Source: JAUIBE01 sp035267185
GTDB lineage: Bacteria > Pseudomonadota > Gammaproteobacteria > Xanthomonadales > SZUA-36
Length of the DNA: 23,798 bases
Direction of reading: 5' to 3'
Assembly: GCA_035267185.1 (NCBI GenBank)
Contig: DATFLY010000032.1
Location: 1 to 23,798 of the forward strand
How positions within the stretch are numbered: the stretch's first letter is position 1; each line of letters opens with the position of its first letter. Under the pieces are notes generated by a model. It searched no databases, was not told where the DNA came from, and worked only from the letters and a program-made list of their open reading frames with translations. This document shows positions 7,817-15,323 of this stretch, in pieces. Position numbers and translations under genes: made by a program.

Positions 7817-8494
7817 ATGACCAACCACGAAAACGATAAACCACGACCCGGTCCGGATGATGATACACCGCGCGATGGACCTGATGGCGAAACGCCACGC
7901 GATGGTCCGGATGGCGAAACGCCACGCGATGGACCTGATGGCGAAACGCCGCGCGATGGTCCGGATGGCGAAACGCCACGCGATGGACCTGATGGCGAAA
8001 CGCCGCGCGATGGACCTGATGGCGAAACGCCACGCGACGGTCCTGATGGCGAAACGCCACGCGTTGGGCCGGATGGCGAGACACCTCGCGTTGGACCGGA
8101 TGGCGATACGCCGCGCGTTGGACCGGACGGAGATACACCACGGGTTGGGCCAGACGGAGATACACCACGAGTTGGACCAGATGGCGATACGCCTCGTGTC
8201 GGGCCGGATGGCGAGACACCTCGCGTTGGACCAGACGGAGATACGCCACGCGTTGGACCAGACGGCGATACGCCTCGTGTCGGGCCGGACGGCGATACAC
8301 CCCGTGTCGGGCCGGATGGCGAGACACCTCGCGTTGGACCAGACGGCGATACGCCTCGTGTCGGGCCGGATGGCGATACGCCTCGTGTCGGGCCGGATGG
8401 CGATACACCACGTGAAGGTCCTCCAGAAACTGAGCCAGAGCCAGAGCCGGAGCCGGAAAAGAAAGGGTTTTTTGCCAGGCTTTTCGGTAAATAG
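7817..8494 (+). CDS. Low-complexity protein with 21 nine-residue GPDG(E/D)TPR(D/V) repeats
   Basis: 225 residues. A short head (MTNHENDKPRP) is followed by 21 tandem nine-residue units (residues 12-200). Units 1-7 end in PRD, units 8-20 in PRV and unit 21 in PRE. Then comes a Glu-Pro run (about 201-214) and a basic, aromatic tail KKGFFARLFGK. There is no Cys, Tyr or Trp, and each unit has a net negative charge, so the repeat region should be disordered and extended. Each unit has exactly one basic residue, an Arg. The units differ largely at third codon positions while the peptide is kept, which argues that this frame is translated and selected. GAGAG 7 bases before the ATG is the ribosome site. 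It is first in the rightward run ahead of two caspase-like genes. No known function; a substrate, scaffold or anchor for the neighbouring proteases is inferred. Confidence 0.75.
   Translation: MTNHENDKPRPGPDDDTPRDGPDGETPRDGPDGETPRDGPDGETPRDGPDGETPRDGPDGETPRDGPDGETPRDGPDGETPRVGPDGETPRVGPDGDTPRVGPDGDTPRVGPDGDTPRVGPDGDTPRVGPDGETPRVGPDGDTPRVGPDGDTPRVGPDGDTPRVGPDGETPRVGPDGDTPRVGPDGDTPRVGPDGDTPREGPPETEPEPEPEPEKKGFFARLFGK
7850..8416 (+). repeat. Tandem array of 21 x 27-bp units inside the repeat gene
   Basis: Counted directly: 21 units of 27 bases with no spacers. Units 2-5 form a 54-base higher-order pattern in which units starting GGACCT and GGTCCG alternate. Units 9, 14 and 18 are identical to one another, as are units 16 and 19, which suggests copying within the array. 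Because 27 is divisible by three, several other frames are also open through the array; those frames are by-products. Confidence 0.95.
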
Positions 8495-8519
8495 TCTTCC
8501 AGAAAGGCGACAAACAGGC

Positions 8520-8558
8520 GATGTTACATCTCGAGTAACGCAGCCTGGTTGTGCGTTA
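8520..8558. repeat. Cluster of palindromes before the first caspase gene
   Basis: Three symmetric elements lie within 39 bases of the 96-base gap between the repeat gene and caspase gene: GATGTTACATC (8520-8530, odd palindrome), CTCGAG (8530-8535), and TAACGCA (8536-8542) with its exact complement TGCGTTA (8552-8558) around a 9-base loop. No T-run follows the last stem, so a Rho-independent terminator is unlikely. A regulator binding site, or an RNA hairpin that sets the ratio of repeat protein to protease, is possible. Confidence 0.45.
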
Positions 8559-8590
8559 TGGTTGAACGACAGCAAGAGCCATACTGAACA

Positions 8591-9628
8591 ATGACAAAGA
8601 AGCTTGCCCTGGCAGTTGGAATTAATGAATACGAATCCAACGTATTCGAAAACCTGACATGGTGCGAGGCAGACGCAGAGGCCATGAAGAATCTGCTGGC
8701 TAACCATTGGGGGCCAGAAAAAGACGTGGCCGGTCCTCGTAATTACAACGCCAGGTCACTGACCAGCGCTGGCGGCACACGTATTTCTGCAGACAAACTC
8801 AGGCAGGATGTGTCGATGCTGATGAACCACAGCATGGGCGAGGCTGATGTGCTGTTCTATTTTTCCGGTCACGGCGTTGCCAATGACGAGGGCGGATTCC
8901 TCGTCACACAAGATGGCACTCCGGAAAATCCCGGTTACCCCATGAAGGAATTGCTGGATGCCGCCAATCGTAGCGGCAACCCGTCGGTGACCATCATTCT
9001 CGATTGTTGTCACAGCGGTCAAATCGGGAACATCACCGATGGTGAGGGATTGAATCGCGTTTCAATCAGCCCGAATGTAACCATTCTGGCCGGCGCAGGT
9101 GCAACACAAAAAGCTGCAGAAGACTGGGATCACAGCCTGTTCACCGGGATGATGCTGGAGGCATTGAATGGTGGTGCTTCAGATGTGCGTGGTGAGGTTA
9201 CCGCGGCGGCAGTTTATGCCTATCTTGAACAATCACTTGGTCCTTGGGAGCAGACGCCCGTCTACAAATCCTACGCGCGAAAATTTCTACCATTGCGGCG
9301 CTGCGAACCAGTGGTTCCGGACAAAATTCTTGCGCAACTGCCCAGGTGGTTCAGGAGGCCGGATTCGAAATACCCGATGGATCCAAGCTACGAATACACA
9401 GATGACTCGAGAGATCCGGTTATGGTGGAGATATTTGAACAGTTCAAGGATCTGCGCAATGGCAACCTGTTGACGACCAATAAATGGTCAGAAGAAGATT
9501 ATCCTCCCCATGAACCGCATACTCACAAAGAACTCTATTGGTCAGCGATGACTTCAGACTCTGTAAGGCTGACACCGCAGGGTCGCCTGATGTGGAAACG
9601 GGCAAAGCGCGGCGATTTTGGTGGATGA
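8591..9628 (+). CDS. Caspase-like protease (peptidase C14 / orthocaspase) with C-terminal extension
   Basis: 345 residues. The caspase-fold domain spans about 1-235: KKLALAVGINEY strand, catalytic His94 in YFSGHG, and catalytic Cys140 in LDCCHSG. Asp138, two residues before the Cys, matches the position that shapes the basic S1 pocket in metacaspases, so cleavage after Arg or Lys is expected (family knowledge). The small-subunit-like part (GAGATQKAAED...LFTGMMLEAL) follows. Residues about 250-345 form an extension ending RLTPQGRLMWKRAKRG, which resembles the winged-helix-like tails of other bacterial caspase proteins. No signal peptide is seen, so it is cytoplasmic. The ribosome site is weak (AAGAG, 12 bases upstream). 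It is second in the rightward run, between the repeat protein and a membrane protein. Confidence 0.88.
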   Translation: MTKKLALAVGINEYESNVFENLTWCEADAEAMKNLLANHWGPEKDVAGPRNYNARSLTSAGGTRISADKLRQDVSMLMNHSMGEADVLFYFSGHGVANDEGGFLVTQDGTPENPGYPMKELLDAANRSGNPSVTIILDCCHSGQIGNITDGEGLNRVSISPNVTILAGAGATQKAAEDWDHSLFTGMMLEALNGGASDVRGEVTAAAVYAYLEQSLGPWEQTPVYKSYARKFLPLRRCEPVVPDKILAQLPRWFRRPDSKYPMDPSYEYTDDSRDPVMVEIFEQFKDLRNGNLLTTNKWSEEDYPPHEPHTHKELYWSAMTSDSVRLTPQGRLMWKRAKRGDFGG

Positions 9629-9648
9629 ATTTCACGGAGTGATCTCTT

Positions 9649-10152
9649 ATGGATAAAAAGATGAGCGATTTCACTGAACGGGCGATGAAAATTCTGATGG
9701 CAGAATCAGAAAGTGATTATGGTGAGAAATATCGGGGAGACTACCTCACCCAGTATCGCGACTATGTTGGCTCGGCCGACAATATTTCAGCCAAAAGAGA
9801 AAAAGCCAATGGCTTCTTTGTAACCGTCAATACCGGATTTATCGGCGCCAGTGCCTATTTCGATGTGAACAGCGTGGAAGCTGCTTATGTCCAGGCGGTT
9901 GTCGGATTGATGTTTTGTTTCGTCTGGGGACGCATGATTCATTCATACAAAACCCTGAACGGCTCCAAATTCGATGTCATACAGCTAATGGAGCGCCATC
10001 TTCCACTGGCACCGTTTGCTGCCGAAGAGTTCGTTCAGAAAAACAGCCCGAAGACTCATGTCAGCCTCACCACCGTCGAGAAATACGTGCCTGGGGTTTT
10101 CGCGGTTTTACATGTATTTTCGGCGATTTTTCTAATTTCATTAAAGGGTTAA
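9649..10152 (+). CDS. Small membrane protein with three predicted helices, SLATT/RipA-like
   Basis: 167 residues. An N-terminal amphipathic region (1-45) leads into ISAKREKANGFFVTVNTG and the first helix (about 54-72), a second helix (about 78-97, YVQAVVGLMFCFVWGRM), a cytoplasmic stretch with HSYKTLNGSKFDVIQLMERH, and a third helix near the C-terminus (about 146-164). The ISxxRxxAN...N(T)G and SY..LN..KF..I...E..LP pattern recalls the small membrane proteins that often accompany conflict systems (SLATT-type, or those annotated as RipA-like). This is recognised from memory and not verified. GGAG lies 9 bases before the ATG at 9649. It starts 20 bases after the first caspase gene and ends 3 bases before the second, so it is almost certainly cotranscribed with both. 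It may be a membrane effector or anchor controlled by the caspases (inference). Confidence 0.75.
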   Translation: MDKKMSDFTERAMKILMAESESDYGEKYRGDYLTQYRDYVGSADNISAKREKANGFFVTVNTGFIGASAYFDVNSVEAAYVQAVVGLMFCFVWGRMIHSYKTLNGSKFDVIQLMERHLPLAPFAAEEFVQKNSPKTHVSLTTVEKYVPGVFAVLHVFSAIFLISLKG

Positions 10153-10155
10153 TCC

Positions 10156-10986
10156 ATGAGCGCACGAGGAATATCACTGCATATTGGCGTCAATCGTACA
10201 AATCCAGAGCACTACCCTGGTTGGGACAGCCCCCTGAAATCCCCCGAAAAAGATGTTGATACCATGGCCGGTATCGCAAAATCCCGCGGTTTCGAGACAT
10301 CCCAGTTGAAGTCAGAGCAAGCAACCCGCGGAGCCGTCATTGAGGCCTTCACGAACGCGGCCAGTGAGCTCTCGGCTGGTGATTTTTTCCTGGTCACCTA
10401 TTCCGGACACGGCGGAAGAGTAAGAGATGTGACCGGGGAGGAAGACGACGGTAAAGACGATACCTGGTGCCTCTACGATGGGCAGCTACTCGATGATGAA
10501 CTCCACGTATTGTTTGCCGAATTCGACGAAGGCGTTCGTGTTTTGCTGATAGCGGACAGCTGTCACAGCGGGACGCTCCTGAAAGGTGAATCTGATCAAT
10601 CAAACGATGGGGAAGTCGACGACGACTTCGTCATCCCTCGTGCAATGCCGATAACAGCAGCCGCTGCAACCTTCAACAGCAACCGTTCCTTCTATACGGA
10701 GATCCAGGATAATCTCCCCAGCCCCCGCCCTGAAATCAAAGCCAGCGTGCGATTGCTTTCTGGCTGCCAGGAAGATGAATTGTCATACGGCAGCGATGAG
10801 AGCGGCCGGTTTACCTGGGTCATCAATGACCTGGTCAGCAAGGGTGACTACAACGGAACCTACAAGGATTTTCATCGTGAAATCGTCGATACACTGAAAC
10901 GCCCAAGCAAGAACCAGACACCCGGGCATTCGACGATTGGACGTAGCAGTCCGGAATTTGACAATCAGCCCCCGCTTAAAATCTAA
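10156..10986 (+). CDS. Caspase-like protease (metacaspase/orthocaspase type)
   Basis: 276 residues, little more than a single caspase-fold domain. The N-terminus (GISLHIGVNRTNPEHYPGW) is typical of a bacterial metacaspase-like family. Catalytic His85 is in TYSGHGG and catalytic Cys136 in ADSCHSGT, with Asp134 at the S1-pocket position that favours Arg/Lys substrates. An acidic loop GEEDDGKDDTW (94-104) follows the His, as in many metacaspases. The C-terminal half contains RLLSGCQEDELSYG and FTWVINDLVSKG, the usual beta-sheet completion. AAAGGG at 10143-10148, inside the end of the upstream gene, is the ribosome site, and only 3 bases separate the two genes, implying translational coupling with the membrane protein. 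It differs strongly from the first caspase of the island, so the two are not a recent duplication. It is convergent with the RND permease gene 18 bases away. Confidence 0.9.
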   Translation: MSARGISLHIGVNRTNPEHYPGWDSPLKSPEKDVDTMAGIAKSRGFETSQLKSEQATRGAVIEAFTNAASELSAGDFFLVTYSGHGGRVRDVTGEEDDGKDDTWCLYDGQLLDDELHVLFAEFDEGVRVLLIADSCHSGTLLKGESDQSNDGEVDDDFVIPRAMPITAAAATFNSNRSFYTEIQDNLPSPRPEIKASVRLLSGCQEDELSYGSDESGRFTWVINDLVSKGDYNGTYKDFHREIVDTLKRPSKNQTPGHSTIGRSSPEFDNQPPLKI

Positions 10987-11004
10987 CCGGGCGCTGAGGC
11001 ACCG

Positions 11005-14000
11005 TCAGTAAACCGGATTTTCACCGTGTTGCTCAAGGAATTCCTCGCCACCGTGGCCACGCTGGAATAATCGGTACAGCGTCGGGATCATAAACAGGGT
11101 CAGAAGGCTGGCAACACCCAAACCAGCCACGATGCTGGACGCCACCGGCCCCCAGATCAGCGATTTACCACCCAGACCAACTGCCAGTGAAAACAGCCCG
11201 GCGATGGTCGTTGTGGTCGTCATAAGGATTGGGATTACTCGCCGGCGCGCGGCATAAAGGGTCGCATGGAGCGGACGCATTCCCGCACGAATACGGGCAT
11301 TGGCAGCATCAATCAGCACGATGGCTGAATTGACCGCAATGCCAGTCAGCGCAATCACACCGTACAGGGTGTACAGGCTGAGCGGGTTGCCTGTGAGCAG
11401 AAGCCCAAACACCACGCCGGTAAATGCCATCGGTACAGTTGCCAGGATCAGCAGTGGCTGAAAATAACTGCGGAACTGGGTGGCGATAATCAGGTAGATC
11501 AGGCCGATTCCCAGCAAAAACAGACCAAACATGGCATCGAGGCTTTCCTGGATATCATCCAACTCTCCCGACAGATCAAGGTCCGTGTTGGGATACTCGG
11601 CACGAACCGCGTCCCACGCTTCCTGCAATTGCTCATTTGCCGCGATGGTATCGTTGATCTCTGGGTCGATATCGGCCTCGACTGTAATGGCCCGGCGGTA
11701 ATTATAGTGATGGATGGTGCCCATACCCCGGGTGAAATCCACTGTCGCCAATGCACCGAAAGTAGTGGTGCCGCCGCCAGGCAGGGCGATGGGGTCGTTC
11801 AGGATTGAGCGTATGTCCTGGCGGTTGCGATCGGTTCCCAGGACCCGAAGCTCAACCTTCTCACCACGGTCGCGAAAAAACGCCACCACTTCGCCATTCA
11901 TGTGCAATCTCAACAAGCGGGAGACCTGTCCGGGCGTGAGGCCGGCGCGGCGTACTGCCTTGTAGTCCAGTTCAAGCACAAGCTCGGCCCGACCGGGTTC
12001 ATCGTTGTCCTGTACGTTTTGTGAGCCTGGAATTTCACTCACGATTTCGCGCACCCTTTGTGTTGCTGAACGCAGTTCCTGAAAATCATCAGAACGCACT
12101 TTTGCACTGATGGACTTGGCAGCCGGCGGACCACCGGTGACCACCAGGAATGAAATCTCGCCATCCACGGCGGTTGCCATAACATCGCTGCGCATGGCTT
12201 CAACCATCTCGTCAACGCTGCGTGAATTCCGGGTAGGCGGACCCAGCGAAACCTGCACCTGGGCATATTGATCGCCATAAACCGCCTCTGTTTCCGTGAA
12301 CTTGATTCCGGCGTTTACGGTCACAGCCCGGATTTCGCTCATCTCCAGGTGTTTTCGAACTTCCTGCTCGACCATCACACCCTGCCTGAGAGATTCTTCC
12401 AATGGCGCATCGGCTGGCATATCAAGGTTGACGTAAAACAATCGAATCGGGTCAGCCAGGAAAAAGTCCATTCGAATCGCACCGATTCCCACAGCTGTCA
12501 GCGCCAGGGCGAAAGCCAGCCCACCAACCGACAGGAATCGCACCGGCCGGCGCATCACGTAGCACAGCATCTTGGTGTATTTGACCCTGATGAGGTGCGT
12601 GTATTTTGTTCGAAGATCATTGCGTGGACTGAGTTTGCGCGGACTGGAGAGTTTCGATTTGCGTGCACGGAAAGTCATGACGTGAGAGGGCAGAATCCAG
12701 AATGCCTCCACCAGGCTGATCGCAAGACCGACGGTCACCACGAATGGAATGATGAACATGAACTTGCCCACGATGCCCGGAAGGAGCATCAGCGGCAGAA
12801 ACGCTGCCATGGTGGTCATCACGGCTGCCGTTACCGGTTTACCCACCTCCCGCAGAGCCCCGAGTGCGGCTGCCAATCCATCTGCACCTCTTTGCAGCCG
12901 GTAGAACATCGCCTCCACCACGACCACAGCATCATCAACCAGCATTCCCAGCACAATCACGATGCCCAGCAAAACCGAAACATTAAGCGTGTTGCCAGTG
13001 AAACTCAGCACCCAGAATGTGCCGGCGATCGAAAACAGGATGCCAACCAGCACCATGACCGCAATTCGAAAACCCAGGAAAAGCCAGCAAACAAATAACA
13101 CCAGCCCAAGGCCCAGCGCGGCATTCCTCTGCATGATATTGATGGCGTTGCGAGTGGGGATGGTCTGGTCGTCCGCCAGCACCAGGCGAATTCCACTGCC
13201 CTCGAGCTGTTCGTTCTTGCGATCGATGTACTCATTAACGCGATCGATCAGGTCAATGGTGTTGGTGTTTGCGATCTTTGTGACCGAGTGAGCAATGGCA
13301 GGCTGACCATTGAAATACACCATCTGGATGGCTTCTTCACGACCGCGCTTAATCTCGGCCACATCTTCCAGGGCAATCAGGACGCTGGGGTCAGACTGAG
13401 GCGCTACCTGAAAGTCGGCCAGGTCCTGCGGATCACCGCTTGCTCCCTCAACACGAACCAGCCACTTGTGTCCGGACACCTGGGTGTCCCCGGCAAAGGT
13501 ATCCTGGAATGAACGGCCCAGGCTGTCGGCAATATCAGTGGCGAGCAATCCCCGGGCGGAAAGTTCGCCAGCATCGAACTCCACATGAAGTTCTGGTTCG
13601 CGCTGGCCAATGGTGATCAGTTGATCAACCCCCGGCAAGCGCTCCAGGTCCTGGGCTACATTTCGTGCGTTTCGGCGAAGGGTTTCATCATCTGCCTGCC
13701 CTTCCACGACGACAAGAGCCGTGGGAAAACCGCTGGATGTAGTGACTTCAAGGATCCATGGGTCTTCAGCTTCCTCAGGCAGTTCGTCGTTGGCTTTGGC
13801 CTGGACCTCCCGGCGGATATCATTGATCCGCTTGTCGAATTCGCGTTCCGTCAGGTCTCGAAAACGAACCAGGATTTTAGAGTCATTTTCGCGGCTGGTT
13901 GATATTACCCAGCGAATGTCCTGAACGTTGCGAACCGCATCCTCCAGCGGCCCGGTAACCAATTGCTCGACATCCTCGGCAGAGGCCCCGGGCAGAATGG

Positions 14001-14139
14001 TGCGCACGATCACCCAGTTAAAATTAATTTCGGGGTCCTGTTCGCGGGGCAGGTCGAAGTATGACAAAGCGCCCATCAACAACACCACGGTAAACAGGAT
14101 GTTTACCAGGGGATGGTTGGTCAATAGTGACTTGAACAT
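11005..14139 (-). CDS. RND-family efflux transporter permease
   Basis: 1044 residues, full length for an AcrB/MexB-like or CusA-like inner-membrane proton antiporter that exports compounds from periplasm or membrane through a tripartite pump. The N-terminal helix (LVNILFTVVLLMGALSYFDLPREQDPEI) and the porter domain (PGASAEDVEQLVTGPLEDAV) are intact. The proton-relay pair Asp402-Asp403 lies in GMLVDDAVVVVEAMF. The second half repeats the layout and ends with LTLFMIPTLYRLFQRG. It follows the adaptor gene by 13 bases, so the two form an operon. The outer-membrane channel (TolC type) is not in the window. The substrate cannot be inferred; the DD pair and lack of heavy-metal Met clusters favour organic compounds. 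Confidence 0.93.
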   Translation of the reverse strand: MFKSLLTNHPLVNILFTVVLLMGALSYFDLPREQDPEINFNWVIVRTILPGASAEDVEQLVTGPLEDAVRNVQDIRWVISTSRENDSKILVRFRDLTEREFDKRINDIRREVQAKANDELPEEAEDPWILEVTTSSGFPTALVVVEGQADDETLRRNARNVAQDLERLPGVDQLITIGQREPELHVEFDAGELSARGLLATDIADSLGRSFQDTFAGDTQVSGHKWLVRVEGASGDPQDLADFQVAPQSDPSVLIALEDVAEIKRGREEAIQMVYFNGQPAIAHSVTKIANTNTIDLIDRVNEYIDRKNEQLEGSGIRLVLADDQTIPTRNAINIMQRNAALGLGLVLFVCWLFLGFRIAVMVLVGILFSIAGTFWVLSFTGNTLNVSVLLGIVIVLGMLVDDAVVVVEAMFYRLQRGADGLAAALGALREVGKPVTAAVMTTMAAFLPLMLLPGIVGKFMFIIPFVVTVGLAISLVEAFWILPSHVMTFRARKSKLSSPRKLSPRNDLRTKYTHLIRVKYTKMLCYVMRRPVRFLSVGGLAFALALTAVGIGAIRMDFFLADPIRLFYVNLDMPADAPLEESLRQGVMVEQEVRKHLEMSEIRAVTVNAGIKFTETEAVYGDQYAQVQVSLGPPTRNSRSVDEMVEAMRSDVMATAVDGEISFLVVTGGPPAAKSISAKVRSDDFQELRSATQRVREIVSEIPGSQNVQDNDEPGRAELVLELDYKAVRRAGLTPGQVSRLLRLHMNGEVVAFFRDRGEKVELRVLGTDRNRQDIRSILNDPIALPGGGTTTFGALATVDFTRGMGTIHHYNYRRAITVEADIDPEINDTIAANEQLQEAWDAVRAEYPNTDLDLSGELDDIQESLDAMFGLFLLGIGLIYLIIATQFRSYFQPLLILATVPMAFTGVVFGLLLTGNPLSLYTLYGVIALTGIAVNSAIVLIDAANARIRAGMRPLHATLYAARRRVIPILMTTTTTIAGLFSLAVGLGGKSLIWGPVASSIVAGLGVASLLTLFMIPTLYRLFQRGHGGEEFLEQHGENPVY

Positions 14140-14152
14140 GAAACTCTGCTGA

Positions 14153-15157
14153 CTAGGGCCGGACTGTCACGGAATCGCCGTCCTGCAATCGATCACGACC
14201 GATGACAATAATTTCAGTCGCAGCCGGGAATTTCACGGCCACGGGACGCCCCTCCTGCGCATTGGCAAGCGGATTGAAAATCGCCCTGCCATTTTCGTGA
14301 ACAAACACGCCTAATTGTCCATTGCGACGACTCACCAGGCTGGCCGGCAACAAGCCACCCTCGACACGCCAGACCACTTCGCCGCTGCGCCCGACCGCCG
14401 GCGCAGCATTTGTAAATGAAAACCGGGCGCGTCGGGAACGACTCCTGGCTTCAATGACAGGGGAAAGCCGCAGCAACTCCAGCGGCCATGTCTCGCCTCG
14501 CGATTCGAAAAACAACGAATCTGCACCATCCAGTGAGTCGGCCACATTGACAGGTATTTCTGCATCGAGCTCGAATTTGTCGACCTGCACCAGGCTTACC
14601 AGCGGGGTACCGTTGGTGACGAAACTTCCTACCTGGGCCATGCGATCAGTAACCACGCCATCAAAGGGCGCCCTGATTTGACACTTTTCAAGATTGCGTT
14701 GCGCAATCGACTCCGAAACTTCATCCTTCCTGACCTGCGCTTCCAGCACAGCAACTTCTGTGGTGCGGGCCAGTAAATCATCGTCGGAAAGGTAATTGTT
14801 CTGAACAAGCTCCTGCGCGCGTGTGAGCCGTGCATCGGCCTGTGTTTTCTGCGCCTTGCTTGATCGTAATTGTGCCCGCGCCTGGTCGAGGGCAAGCAGA
14901 TAATCAGCCGGATCAAGCTGCAAAAGCGGCTCGCCGGCAACCACGTTCTGACCTACATCCGCGAATAACTCCTGCACGACCGCTGAAACCTGTGCCGACA
15001 AAACCGCATCGTTAAACGGGCGAACATCGGCCGGTGCGCGGCGTTCCAGGTCGACCAGCACCTCGTTCAGCGGCTGCACTTTTACTGCAACCTGCGCGTT
15101 GATACTCAACGGCAAAGTCACAAAAATAATGATCAACAGACGAGAAACCAGGCTCAT
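14153..15157 (-). CDS. RND efflux periplasmic adaptor (membrane fusion protein)
   Basis: 334 residues with a signal peptide (MSLVSRLLIIIFVTLPLSINA). It shows the usual order: half lipoyl domain (AQVSAVVQELFADVGQNV, GEPLLQLD), an alpha-helical hairpin (about 85-155, rich in Ala, Gln and Lys), the second lipoyl half (CQIRAPFDGVVTDR), then beta-barrel and membrane-proximal domains. It connects the RND permease to an outer-membrane channel. No lipobox Cys is present, so it is probably not lipidated. The start ATG has GGAG 7 bases upstream. It is the first gene of the adaptor-permease operon. The 166-base region between it and the iron-transporter ATPase gene must hold its promoter, but no convincing pair of hexamers is evident. 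Confidence 0.92.
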   Translation of the reverse strand: MSLVSRLLIIIFVTLPLSINAQVAVKVQPLNEVLVDLERRAPADVRPFNDAVLSAQVSAVVQELFADVGQNVVAGEPLLQLDPADYLLALDQARAQLRSSKAQKTQADARLTRAQELVQNNYLSDDDLLARTTEVAVLEAQVRKDEVSESIAQRNLEKCQIRAPFDGVVTDRMAQVGSFVTNGTPLVSLVQVDKFELDAEIPVNVADSLDGADSLFFESRGETWPLELLRLSPVIEARSRSRRARFSFTNAAPAVGRSGEVVWRVEGGLLPASLVSRRNGQLGVFVHENGRAIFNPLANAQEGRPVAVKFPAATEIIVIGRDRLQDGDSVTVRP

Positions 15158-15323
15158 CAGAACTCCGCATTGGATTTACCCAAAAAAGGGTCAGGAAAAA
15201 CACCCATGATATGCCTGTTCTAGACTATAAGTCATGGCTTTCCGACAATCCGCTTTTAGCCTGCAAGACAGATTTGGTCAGCCGTGCGACGGATGAAAAA
15301 CAGGAATGTATCCCGGATCAGAT

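Noticed and set aside
7850..8416. CRISPR-like array
   Set aside because: The 27-base units abut directly with no unique spacers, and the array is an in-frame coding repeat. No cas gene is near.
7541..8707. Long minus-strand frame of 388 codons, with a second one at 7791-8513 and a plus-strand frame at 7857-8594, across the repeat array
   Set aside because: The 27-base unit is a multiple of three, so other frames repeat without stops. These products are rich in Arg, His and Ile, have no sensible ends, and overlap the control region and the caspase start. Third-base variation fits the frame starting at 7817.
3212..10986. Mobile genetic element carrying the caspase/SEFIR island
   Set aside because: The island looks accessory, but no integrase, transposase, tRNA gene or flanking direct repeat is visible, and base composition does not obviously differ from the neighbours outside the repeat array.
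12268..13098. 276-codon plus-strand frame inside the RND permease gene
   Set aside because: It is antisense to a full-length, motif-complete permease and its product is rich in His, Gln and Cys with no family resemblance.
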